Source of the DNA: Bacteroidota bacterium
Lineage (GTDB): Bacteria > Bacteroidota > Bacteroidia > Flavobacteriales > Flavobacteriaceae
Assembly: GCA_006227965.1 (NCBI GenBank)
Contig: SBFL01000154.1
Span: forward strand, 1-5,886
DNA length: 5,886 nt
Direction of reading: 5' to 3'
Made by a program: the position numbers and the translations under genes. A model generated the notes under the pieces. That model made no database searches. It was not told where the DNA came from and worked only from the letters and a program-made list of their open reading frames with translations. Shown here in pieces: positions 1-5,886 of this stretch; position 1 is the first letter of the stretch, and every line of letters starts with the position of its first letter.

Positions 1-194
1 ATGTGGCAGCGGCCCTGGGCGACAAGGGCAAAGTCATCAAAATAGATGTCGACAAGAACAAGGAGCTCTCACAGGCCTTGCGAGTAAAAGGCCTCCCGAC
101 CCTGATGATCTACAAGAAGGGGGAGATGGTCTGGCGCCAGAGCGGGGAACAGGACGCCAATACCCTGATCGGGATCCTCAACGAATATATCTGA
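1..194 (+). CDS. Thioredoxin-fold protein, C-terminal part (5' end outside window)
   Basis: The open frame runs in from the left edge and ends at TGA 192-194, so only about 63 C-terminal residues are present; the GTG at position 3 is an internal valine codon, not a credible start. The visible part matches the second half of the thioredoxin fold: a beta strand reading KVIKIDVDKN, a helix (ELSQALRVKG), the cis-proline motif GLPTLMIY, a strand with the KKGE turn, and a closing amphipathic helix ending in NEYI. In this family the CxxC redox centre lies about 30 to 40 residues before this point, outside the window, so it cannot be confirmed that the protein is redox active. No signal peptide or anchor can be judged. 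The family reduces disulfides or acts as a thiol-disulfide exchange partner. It converges on the glycosyltransferase gene with a 47-base gap. Fold assignment is firm; the exact subfamily is not. Confidence 0.87.
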   Translation, partial: VAAALGDKGKVIKIDVDKNKELSQALRVKGLPTLMIYKKGEMVWRQSGEQDANTLIGILNEYI

Positions 195-241
195 CGCAGC
201 CGAGCCGCTGCACGGGGGCCGGATTACACCTTTTGAATGCC

Positions 242-3200
242 TTATTGAACTCCATTCCCATCAGGGACAGGAACGCTGTCCTGAACGCGGTCCGGGACTG
301 TATCCTGACCCGTAGTGTCGGGAACCGTATCCATTGGGGATGGATCACCGGGCATATCAGGCAGCTCCTCCATAAACGATTCCTGGTAGAAACCGAAACT
401 GTCCAGTTGCCCGTTGAAGATGGTCGTTTCCCTTTCCGCCAGTTCCCGGTCGTCGTTTTCAATGGCGATGTCTATAATGCGCCTGTAGGCCTCCATATCC
501 GAGAGTATCTCCTCCATATTTTCATACTGCTGGTCCAGGGGGGTACCCGCATAGTAATCGAGCCGATCCTGGTAAATACCCTTCAGTGTATTGAATAATT
601 CCCTTGCCTTTTCAGTTTCCCCAACCTTGTAGTACCCGTCCATATAGGGTTCCACGAAGGTATAGAAGCCGTAATCTTCCACTTTCATGTTTGTCATGGC
701 CAATTCGATTATATCCCTGGCCCTTTCGATCTCATTTTCTGAAATCAGGGTTTCCACCAGCCGTGCCAGATTGCTTCGCAAGGACAACCCCTGTGAGCGG
801 GTCTGTGTATCGTGGTAGATATCTGAGCTCCCCGAATTGCCCCAGTCCCAGTCCATGACGATGTCATACATCAGGTCCGTATCTATTCGGCCCATTTCAA
901 ACGGACTGCGGTTGGTGGTCCTGATCGGGACCAGTTTGTAGGCCATACCATCCAGCTGGAGGTATTCCTTCATCCAGAGGTATTCCGCCCGGTCAAAACT
1001 TCCTCCCGAGAAATAAATCGGGCGCTCCCAGTCATTATTGGCCAGGATGTCCAACATCAGGATGCGGTTCTTGGCAAGGGCCCCGGGAAGGTCGATGTCG
1101 ATATAATCAACGATCAGGGCAGAGTCTTTTTCTTTTACAATCCCGTTTTTCAGCACGTTTTCCTTATTCACGGGGACACGGATCTTATCGGTGGGGTAAT
1201 AGACAAGCTCCAGGGTGCTTTCCGGATACTCGCTCAGGTCTGCCCCGTTTTTTTCCAGGTAGTATCTGAGCTTGGTTTCCGGGCGGTCACTGCCGATCCA
1301 GTTCATGAAGTCCTTTATGTTCCAGCGGTTGTCTGTGATCTTCTGCAGGTAGATCACATCCCTGTTCCCGTACCGGTAAAGTTTGTGGGTCAGCTGCGAG
1401 GGAATGGGTTCACTCTCATAAGCCTTTCGCTTCATCTGGTCTACATACCAGTCGGTGGCAAAAAGGCTCGTACAGATAACGCGGACGTCCGTGCGATACT
1501 GCTCGATTTCCTGCACATACCATAGCGGGAAGGTGTCATTATCCCCTATGGTGAACAGCATGGAACCGGCATCCTCTGCACAACTGTCCAAATAAGTTTT
1601 TGCGGCGGCCCTGGCCGTGTAACGGCCCGATCGGTCATGGTCATCCCAGTTCTCGGCTGCCATCAGTACCGGTACAGCCAGCAGGCAGATAACCGTAATG
1701 GCCGGCGCCCATATTTTCGGGCTGATCCACTTTTTGAATTCTTCGTACAGGGCAATTACCCCAAGACCGATCCAGATCGAAAAAATATAGAATGAGCCCA
1801 CCAGGGAATAATCCCGTTCCCTGGGCTGGAAAATATAGGGGTTCGTGTAGAACTGAATGGCTAGGCCTGTGAACATAAAGAACACAAACAGTACCCAGAA
1901 CTGTTTCGGGTCACGGGTGATCATGAATACGAGCCCAAGGATGCCCAGCAGAAGGGGCAGGAAATAATAGGTATTCCTTCCCTTGTTGTCCAGTTTGTCC
2001 TTGGGGAGGTTGTCCTGGCTTCCCAGGCGCAGGGCATCTATGAATCCGATACCGCTGAGCCACTCACCCTGTCCGTTATAACGCCCCTGCATATCGTCCT
2101 GCTTGCCCACAAAATTCCACATGAAATACCTCCAGTACATATACCCGAACTGGAAGCGGACCAAGTACTGGATATTCTGCCAGAGTGTGGGCGGATATAC
2201 GTCGAGGTATTCCCCGAATCTCCTCAGGAAACCGATGTACTGCTCCTCGTCGATATCCCCGTTTGCTATTCCCTGACGCACCTGCTGTGCTGCCTTCCGC
2301 AATTCCTCATTATTCGATTTAAGGGTGAATTCCAGAGGGCCGAAATACTTCATATAGTTTTCGGCGTGCTGGTCACTCCACATCCGAGGCAGGATACCCA
2401 TGTGATCGGTATTCGGGCCTGGCAGGGCTTCCCTGTAATGGTTTACAATCACGTATTTGCCCAATTCCTCATCCCTTTCGTATTTGGGCTTGTCATCCCG
2501 GTTTTCCCCGGGAGGGGCGAAGAGGTCTGAAAAATAGGCCCCGTAAACCGGGCTTTCAACACCGGGGTACTGTTCCCTGTTGTAATAAGCAAGAAGGGCA
2601 CGCGCATCTTCCGGATTATTTTCATTGATTACCACATCTGCGTTGGCCCTGATCGGAAGCATCAGCCAGGAGGAGAATCCGACGAACAGGAACAGCCCGC
2701 AAAGGATCAGCGTATTTGCCGTGAGGTAATTGTTCTTGCGAGTATAGTGGAGCCCAGCATAAAACGCCGCCGCAAAGAGGATTCCCATTATGATGGTCCC
2801 CGAATTAAAGGGCAGCCCGATTTCGTTGATAAAGAACACCTCACTCCAGCCGAACAGTTTCAGCACATAGGTCAGCGAGAATTTATAGACCAAAATAAGG
2901 ATGACTACCACAATAATATTGGCCAGCAGGAAATTCTTTACCGTGGTTTGCTTGTACCTTTTAAAGTAATAGAGCAGTCCTATGGAAGGGATAGCGAGAA
3001 AGCCCATGAACTGTATCCCGAAGGTGAGCCCTACAACAAAGGATATCAATATCAGCCAGCGGTTTCCTCTGGGGGAGTCGAGATTGTCTGTCCATTTCAG
3101 CCCCAGCCAAAGAAGCAGGGACATGACGAGGCTCGCCATTGCATATACCTCTGTTTCCACGGCATTGAACCAGAAACTGTCAGAAAATGTAAGGGTAAGA

Positions 3201-3586
3201 CAGCCTACCAGACCAGCCCCGAGGATGGCAATCGCCCCTGGATTGGACAGAGGCGTGCCCCCGGACACCAGTTTACGCCCCAGGTTGGTAATGGTCCAGA
3301 ACATGAACAGGATGGCGAAGGCTGCGGAAACCCCGGACATCAGATTTACCATTAGCGCCACCTTTTCTGCTCCGGTGGCAAACATGGCGAAAAAAGCACC
3401 CATCATTTGGAAAAAAGGTGCTCCGGGCGGGTGAGCAACCTGTAATTTGGCCGAGGTGGAAATGTATTCCCCTGCATCCCAGAAACTACCGGTGGGCTCT
3501 ACGGTGAACGCATAAACGAGCAGGGCGATAAAAAAAACAAACCACCCCAGCAGGGTGTCCCATTTCTGGAAATTTTTTACAAGCAT
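242..3586 (-). CDS. DUF2723 / GT117-family polytopic membrane glycosyltransferase
   Basis: This 1114-residue protein has a GT-C-like layout. A first membrane helix (about 11-29) is followed by an acidic loop with FWDAGE (D37, E40) and AHPPG (51-55), the signature of DUF2723; in GT-C enzymes this first extracytoplasmic loop carries the catalytic acid. Further helices lie at about 56-73, 76-97, 117-135, 144-163, 176-208 (one or two), 217-241, 263-281 and 289-311. A large soluble loop spans about 312-538, and four more helices lie at 539-556, 563-580, 594-615 and 627-644. The soluble C-terminal part (645-1114) has the conserved-looking block IGDNDTFPLWYVQ (680-692) and TPR-like helices at about 935-1060 (YYKVGETEKARELF). 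The eukaryotic relative TMEM260 is a protein O-mannosyltransferase; a transferase using a lipid-linked sugar and modifying exported proteins is therefore inferred, not shown. The start is fixed by a TAG codon directly before the ATG. I see no convincing promoter. The low-complexity tail (1078-1114) is rich in D, P, V and T and carries four O-glycosylation-type sequons. Confidence 0.93.
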   Translation of the reverse strand: MLVKNFQKWDTLLGWFVFFIALLVYAFTVEPTGSFWDAGEYISTSAKLQVAHPPGAPFFQMMGAFFAMFATGAEKVALMVNLMSGVSAAFAILFMFWTITNLGRKLVSGGTPLSNPGAIAILGAGLVGCLTLTFSDSFWFNAVETEVYAMASLVMSLLLWLGLKWTDNLDSPRGNRWLILISFVVGLTFGIQFMGFLAIPSIGLLYYFKRYKQTTVKNFLLANIIVVVILILVYKFSLTYVLKLFGWSEVFFINEIGLPFNSGTIIMGILFAAAFYAGLHYTRKNNYLTANTLILCGLFLFVGFSSWLMLPIRANADVVINENNPEDARALLAYYNREQYPGVESPVYGAYFSDLFAPPGENRDDKPKYERDEELGKYVIVNHYREALPGPNTDHMGILPRMWSDQHAENYMKYFGPLEFTLKSNNEELRKAAQQVRQGIANGDIDEEQYIGFLRRFGEYLDVYPPTLWQNIQYLVRFQFGYMYWRYFMWNFVGKQDDMQGRYNGQGEWLSGIGFIDALRLGSQDNLPKDKLDNKGRNTYYFLPLLLGILGLVFMITRDPKQFWVLFVFFMFTGLAIQFYTNPYIFQPRERDYSLVGSFYIFSIWIGLGVIALYEEFKKWISPKIWAPAITVICLLAVPVLMAAENWDDHDRSGRYTARAAAKTYLDSCAEDAGSMLFTIGDNDTFPLWYVQEIEQYRTDVRVICTSLFATDWYVDQMKRKAYESEPIPSQLTHKLYRYGNRDVIYLQKITDNRWNIKDFMNWIGSDRPETKLRYYLEKNGADLSEYPESTLELVYYPTDKIRVPVNKENVLKNGIVKEKDSALIVDYIDIDLPGALAKNRILMLDILANNDWERPIYFSGGSFDRAEYLWMKEYLQLDGMAYKLVPIRTTNRSPFEMGRIDTDLMYDIVMDWDWGNSGSSDIYHDTQTRSQGLSLRSNLARLVETLISENEIERARDIIELAMTNMKVEDYGFYTFVEPYMDGYYKVGETEKARELFNTLKGIYQDRLDYYAGTPLDQQYENMEEILSDMEAYRRIIDIAIENDDRELAERETTIFNGQLDSFGFYQESFMEELPDMPGDPSPMDTVPDTTGQDTVPDRVQDSVPVPDGNGVQ
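272..331 (-). repeat. Degenerate DTVPD repeat in the C-terminal tail of the GT117 protein
   Basis: Residues 1086-1105 of the glycosyltransferase contain DTV (1086-1088), DTT (1090-1092), DTV (1095-1097) and DSV (1103-1105), arranged as two DTVPD units plus a DSVPV unit spaced 8 to 9 residues apart. Codons for the repeated residues differ between units (for example GATACGGTT versus GATACAGTC), so this is not a recent DNA-level duplication. Each triplet fits the D-(S/T)-(A/I/L/V/M/T) acceptor motif established for O-glycosylation of exported proteins in Bacteroides and flavobacteria. Proline, aspartate and glycine around them suggest a disordered tail. Confidence 0.7.
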
Positions 3587-3708
3587 CTATCAGTGCATTT
3601 TCGTGTACCGGGGCGAATTTAGTAATTAATGGTTAGATGAGGGTCCCTTTTTCTTAAAGGTTTAACTGCAGAATTGCCGTCCGCAGGGCCGAAATCTGAA
3701 GAAATTTG

Positions 3709-3739
3709 TTTGGCCTAATAAAAGTTTGTTTTAAATTTG
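3709..3739 (+). promoter_or_regulatory. Bacteroidota-type promoter for tRNA-Gln
   Basis: TTTG at 3709-3712 is followed, after exactly 19 bases, by TAAATTTG at 3732-3739, a perfect match to the phylum's TAnnTTTG -7 box with a TTTG -33 box. The expected start of transcription is near 3745, about 10 bases before the mature tRNA. The spacer is AT-rich, unlike the surrounding coding DNA. Confidence 0.8.
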
Positions 3740-3755
3740 CACGCTCCTATTGCAC

Positions 3756-3827
3756 TGGCCCATGGTGTAATCGGCAACACTACTGATTTTGGTTCAGTCA
3801 TTCTAGGTTCGAGTCCTAGTGGGCCAA
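3756..3827 (+). tRNA. tRNA-Gln, anticodon TTG
   Basis: A complete cloverleaf folds by eye. The acceptor stem TGGCCCA (3756-3762) pairs with TGGGCCA (3820-3826) with discriminator A at 3827. The D arm is at 3765-3780, with a short GTG/CAC stem. The anticodon stem ACTGA/TCAGT (3782-3786 and 3794-3798) encloses the loop TTTTGGT, placing the anticodon TTG at 3789-3791, which reads CAA glutamine codons. The T arm CTAGG/CCTAG surrounds the canonical loop TTCGAGT (3808-3814). The 3' CCA is not encoded; CGA follows, so CCA must be added by the tRNA nucleotidyltransferase. It has its own promoter upstream and terminator directly downstream, so it is a single-tRNA transcription unit. Confidence 0.96.
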
Positions 3828-3830
3828 CGA

Positions 3831-3863
3831 AAAAAACCCCGTCCATACCGGACGGGGTTTTTG
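3831..3863 (+). terminator. Intrinsic terminator, probably bidirectional
   Basis: CCCCGTCC (3837-3844) and GGACGGGG (3850-3857) form a perfect 8-bp stem with a 5-base loop, followed by TTTTT (3858-3862). A matching A-run (3831-3836) precedes the stem and can extend it by A-T pairs. It starts 3 bases after the tRNA and ends the tRNA transcript. On the minus strand the A-run becomes a T-tract, so it can also end transcription of the convergent monooxygenase-like gene, whose stop is about 90 bases away. Confidence 0.92.
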
Positions 3864-3951
3864 TTTGACCAGCCATTTTGGATTACTTTATTGCATTACG
3901 CCGCACATTGGCCAGAGCGCTTTCGGGGTCTTGTTTTTTCTAAAACGCGAA

Positions 3952-4302
3952 TCAGATTCCCGAATCAAATTCATAATAGGTAATGTCGAATCCTGAAAAT
4001 GCTTCCTTTAGAGCCTCGGAAGCGTCGCCAAAAATTTCCCCTGAAAAAGTGCTGATTTCAAAAAATTGTGCAAGAAAGGGGCCGACATTAGCTGCATGTG
4101 CCAGAACAGCATTCGAATCCCTGTACGCTTCAAGTACCTTGCACTCGGAGTGGTCAGCATTGAAATACCAGTCATAGGACAGGGTGCCATTCCCGGCTTC
4201 TTTTTCCCTTACAGTTTCAACGATTTTGGAAATGAGTTTCTTAAACTCTTCAGTTTTGCCTGGGTTAATCGCGAAATGTGCAATCAGTTTTAATGGTTTC
4301 AT
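3952..4302 (-). CDS. ABM-fold small monooxygenase-like protein (putative quinol monooxygenase / YgiN-like)
   Basis: This 116-residue soluble protein has the layout of the antibiotic biosynthesis monooxygenase (ABM) dimeric alpha-beta barrel family. It opens with a strand KLIAHFAINPGK (about 5-16), then a helix (17-36). The central strand is TLSYDWYFNAD (40-50), followed by CKVLEAYRDSNAVLAHAANVG (54-74), whose E-x-Y-x-[DN] and A-x-x-x-H pattern with H69 and N72 is typical of the fold. A C-terminal extension (about 91-116) goes beyond the core domain. There is no signal peptide, so it is probably cytoplasmic. Known members oxidise quinols or polyketide-like aromatics without a cofactor, but many have no known substrate; the substrate cannot be read here. 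The start ATG has only a weak upstream purine stretch (CCGGGAT), usual for this phylum. It converges on the tRNA terminator and lies 236 bases downstream of the methyltransferase on the same strand, too far to assume a shared operon. Confidence 0.82.
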   Translation of the reverse strand: MKPLKLIAHFAINPGKTEEFKKLISKIVETVREKEAGNGTLSYDWYFNADHSECKVLEAYRDSNAVLAHAANVGPFLAQFFEISTFSGEIFGDASEALKEAFSGFDITYYEFDSGI

Positions 4303-4484
4303 ATCCCGGATGTTTTTGAGTTAAAAGGTAATGTACGCAATATTTTTCTTTGGCGAAACTATTTCAATGGATAGGGGGGTTAATTCACCGAACACCACTT
4401 TTTAAAGGGAATCAGAGATGCCCTGGATTGGATGTGCTGATATGTAAATGCAGGGGTGGGGTGTAACTTATCTTCGGGTGGGGG

Positions 4485-4498
4485 AGGGGGCGCCCCCT
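4485..4498. other. 14-base perfect GC palindrome in a G-rich spacer
   Basis: AGGGGGCGCCCCCT equals its own reverse complement. It lies 40 bases beyond the stop codon of the methyltransferase and is preceded on the plus strand by further G-runs (4453-4461 and 4476-4484). There is no loop and no T-tract on either side, so a normal rho-independent terminator is not supported. The remainder of the 4303-4538 spacer has no open frame with protein-like character, and I found no promoter there with good spacing. Confidence 0.5.
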
Positions 4499-4538
4499 GA
4501 TCATCGTAATTTTATGGCCAGCTGTCCCAAGGCCCCCC

Positions 4539-5219
4539 TCAGCGGGCCGTGATGATAAACTGGTATTCCAGCAGGGTGTCATTGGTCTCAATGTTAATGA
4601 ACCCTGCCGCTCTTAGTTCACTGACAATGGTCTCCCTGTCTATCTTCATGCTTTTAGGGGGTCCCACCGGGAGGTCCTTTTTAAAATAATCAATTACGAT
4701 CAGTACGCCTCCCGGTTTTAAACCGGAACGGACTTTTCCAAAATAGATGCTGCGGTCCTCAATGTGATGGTAGGTGTTTACCGTTATCACCTTGTCCACC
4801 TCCCCGGGTTCCAACAGTGGGTCGTCGTAAGGAATTATGCGGAGGGAAAGTTTCGAATCAGGGATCCCAAGCCTGTCTTTTTTGATCCGGATGTACTCCT
4901 GGAATCTTTCATCCACATCTGCAGCGATCACTTTTGCCCCTGCCTCCACCAGGCGAAAACTGAAATATCCCGTTCCGGATCCTATATCCATGATCGTTTC
5001 ACCGGCCACATCCCCTATATACTCCAGTACTTTCTCCGGCTGCTGATAGGAATCCCGCCTACTGGACTCGAAACTTCGGGTCAGCGATTCAAAATCTGCC
5101 TGATTCATATGCTGGTTGGCCCGGTTATGGTGCCCGTGTTCTTCCTGGGTATACCCCTGAAATCCCAGCAGCAGTGCAATGAGGCCAAATAATTGAAGAG
5201 CGGATGACTTTAGGATCAT
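4539..5219 (-). CDS. Class I SAM-dependent methyltransferase with predicted signal peptide
   Basis: This 226-residue protein has a Rossmann-type methyltransferase domain: motif I MDIGSGTGYF (77-86), the acidic residue ending strand 2 in AADVDERF (99-106; D101 is the likely contact to the SAM ribose), a strand-4 region ITVNTYHHIED (145-155), LKPGGVLIVIDYF (167-179), and a C-terminal sheet ending EYQFIITAR. The acceptor is unknown. Before the domain is a typical signal peptide: K4, a hydrophobic core at about 8-20, and a plausible cleavage before Q25 (GYT/QEEH). A short His-rich stretch (EEHGHHNRANQH) follows. There is no lipobox cysteine, so a signal peptidase I substrate in the periplasm is inferred, which is odd because SAM is cytoplasmic. 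The ATG at 5219 is preferred over M37 because the intervening residues form a coherent signal; AAAGGA lies 10 bases upstream. It is transcribed away from the frame at 5323. Fold certain, location less so. Confidence 0.9.
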   Translation of the reverse strand: MILKSSALQLFGLIALLLGFQGYTQEEHGHHNRANQHMNQADFESLTRSFESSRRDSYQQPEKVLEYIGDVAGETIMDIGSGTGYFSFRLVEAGAKVIAADVDERFQEYIRIKKDRLGIPDSKLSLRIIPYDDPLLEPGEVDKVITVNTYHHIEDRSIYFGKVRSGLKPGGVLIVIDYFKKDLPVGPPKSMKIDRETIVSELRAAGFINIETNDTLLEYQFIITAR

Positions 5220-5322
5220 TTCTTTTTATTCCTTTCGTTGATCCAAAATACAAATTAACTGCCAAAAGCCAGAGGGGAGCTGCCTGTTTCAGGATTTCCC
5301 TGATTGAATTATTTTGGGATGC

Positions 5323-5691
5323 ATGAAGCGGATTCTGGCACATCTTTTATTCTTCAGAGTGGCGGTCCCTTCTGATGTAGCCCAGAAGGAAACACTGACA
5401 GTGGACGATTACGAATCCCCGCCTTTTGTGGTCTACAACCAGGATGCACCCTGGACGGCATCAGTATTTGGCTTTGGGAAAAGATGGAGTAGGATCTGGA
5501 ACAGCCTTTCAAGGTCAAGCGCTACCCCTGAAGAACATTCCCTGAGAAGGAAGGCTCAAGGAGAGCCGGGACTGGGAAGTGCTATTACTGGAGTTTCAAA
5601 TGGAATTGCATTGATTCAATGGTGTTTCACTTTATATAAAAAACTGGTTTCATCTTCAGTTTACAGGCAACCCCCTGAATCATTTCTCTGA
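5323..5691 (+). pseudogene. Unrecognised short frame, possibly a decayed gene for an exported protein
   Basis: A 122-codon frame begins at ATG 5323 and stops at TGA 5689-5691. The first residues, MKRILAHLLFF then VAVPSDVAQKETLTVDDY, resemble a damaged signal peptide with an A-Q cleavage point followed by the start of a mature exported protein. The rest (many W, S and R residues) looks unlike a folded protein and matches no family I know. From about 5430 another forward frame (codons starting at positions divisible by 3) looks more protein-like, reading DGISIWLWEKME and DLEQPFKVKRYP, but it is broken by stops at 5490, 5529 and 5637. This pattern fits a gene that has suffered frameshifts and nonsense changes, or chance open sequence. 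It lies divergent from the methyltransferase with a 103-base gap. No good promoter or ribosome site is seen. Treat it as uncertain. Confidence 0.33.
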
Positions 5692-5743
5692 AGACCCTGT
5701 CTTATAAAGGCCTGCGTGTCAGTATAATTTTATGCAAATCCAT

Positions 5744-5772
5744 TTTGCAGAAAGGAAAAATTCGTATATTTG
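5744..5772 (+). promoter_or_regulatory. Bacteroidota-type promoter near the right edge
   Basis: TTTG (5744-5747), a 17-base spacer containing an A-rich run, and TATATTTG (5765-5772) match the phylum's -33 and -7 boxes. Transcription would start near 5779 and read rightwards straight into the hairpin at 5802. The gene it ultimately serves is not in the window. Confidence 0.75.
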
Positions 5773-5801
5773 CACCACTGAAAGAATAGAAGGGTATTCA
5801 T

Positions 5802-5829
5802 GAGGGGACAAAAAGTCCCCTCTTTTATT
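5802..5829 (+). terminator. Terminator-like hairpin in the leader of the right-edge promoter
   Basis: GAGGGGAC (5802-5809) and GTCCCCTC (5815-5822) form a perfect 8-bp stem around a five-A loop, followed by TTTTATT. It begins only about 23 bases after the predicted transcription start. It could end a short RNA of about 50 bases, act as an attenuator for a gene beyond the window, or end transcripts arriving from the left. No gene after it can be confirmed before the window ends. Confidence 0.75.
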
Positions 5830-5886
5830 ACCACTATTTTAAAGTGTTTGACCCTATGTCAGGTAATCGGCTTCAGAATCGGGTAG

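Noticed and set aside
196..211. GCAGC/GCTGC hairpin between the thioredoxin and GT117 genes as a terminator
   Set aside because: The stem is only 5 bp and no T-tract follows on either strand.
233..598. Plus-strand open frame opposite the C-terminal end of GT117
   Set aside because: Antisense shadow: the minus-strand reading continues the TPR-like region and ends in a plausible tail with a clean stop at 242.
2747..3355. Long plus-strand open frame (about 200 codons) inside the GT117 gene
   Set aside because: It is wholly antisense to a strongly recognisable membrane protein gene, has a charged low-complexity composition without domain features, and no promoter or ribosome site.
3614..3621. 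TAAATTCG on the minus strand as a -7 box for the GT117 gene
   Set aside because: One mismatch to TAnnTTTG and no TTG or TTTG at the right distance upstream, so it is not supported as a promoter.
5109..5111. M37 of the methyltransferase as the true start, giving a cytoplasmic enzyme
   Set aside because: Residues 1-25 form a coherent signal peptide with an A-rich leader and AAAGGA upstream of the first ATG; chance would rarely give this. It remains the main alternative if orthologs disagree.
4764..5192. Plus-strand open frame of 142 codons opposite the methyltransferase
   Set aside because: It mirrors the methyltransferase coding strand, shows no family motif, and the minus-strand frame has the full set of methyltransferase motifs.
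5856..5886. ATG at 5856 as the start of a gene running off the right edge
   Set aside because: Only ten codons are visible, there is no ribosome site, and the N-terminus matches nothing I recognise.

Overview
The window looks like chromosome from a Flavobacteriaceae-type member of the Bacteroidota with moderate GC. Three things point there. The two clear promoters have the Bacteroidota form (TTTG, then 17 to 19 bases, then TAnnTTTG) rather than E. coli -35/-10 boxes. Gene starts lack strong Shine-Dalgarno sites and have A-rich leaders. The largest gene is a DUF2723/GT117 membrane glycosyltransferase, a family typical of this phylum. I do not assign a genus.

Layout from left to right. Positions 1-194 (+) hold the C-terminal half of a thioredoxin-fold protein cut by the window edge. 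It converges, with a 47-base gap, on the GT117 protein of 1114 residues at 242-3586 (-), which fills more than half the window. A 169-base spacer (3587-3755) then separates GT117 from a divergent tRNA-Gln(TTG) at 3756-3827 (+), which has its own promoter and a strong hairpin terminator. The terminator probably also serves the convergent gene at 3952-4302 (-), a small antibiotic-biosynthesis-monooxygenase (ABM) fold protein. After a 236-base G-rich spacer with a 14-base perfect palindrome comes 4539-5219 (-), a class I SAM-dependent methyltransferase with an apparent signal peptide. Divergent from it is a poorly conserved-looking frame at 5323-5691 (+) that may be a decayed gene. The window ends with a textbook Bacteroidota promoter (5744-5772) followed almost at once by a terminator-like hairpin (5802-5829), which suggests a short leader, attenuator or small RNA.

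The genes do not form one operon: strand changes and promoter/terminator placement suggest mostly single-gene transcription units. No mobile element, CRISPR array or defence system is visible. The points most worth a second look are a cluster of four D-(S/T)-(V/T) motifs, matching the known Bacteroidota O-glycosylation sequon, in the C-terminal tail of what may itself be a protein glycosyltransferase; the methyltransferase with an export signal; and the promoter-hairpin unit at the right edge.
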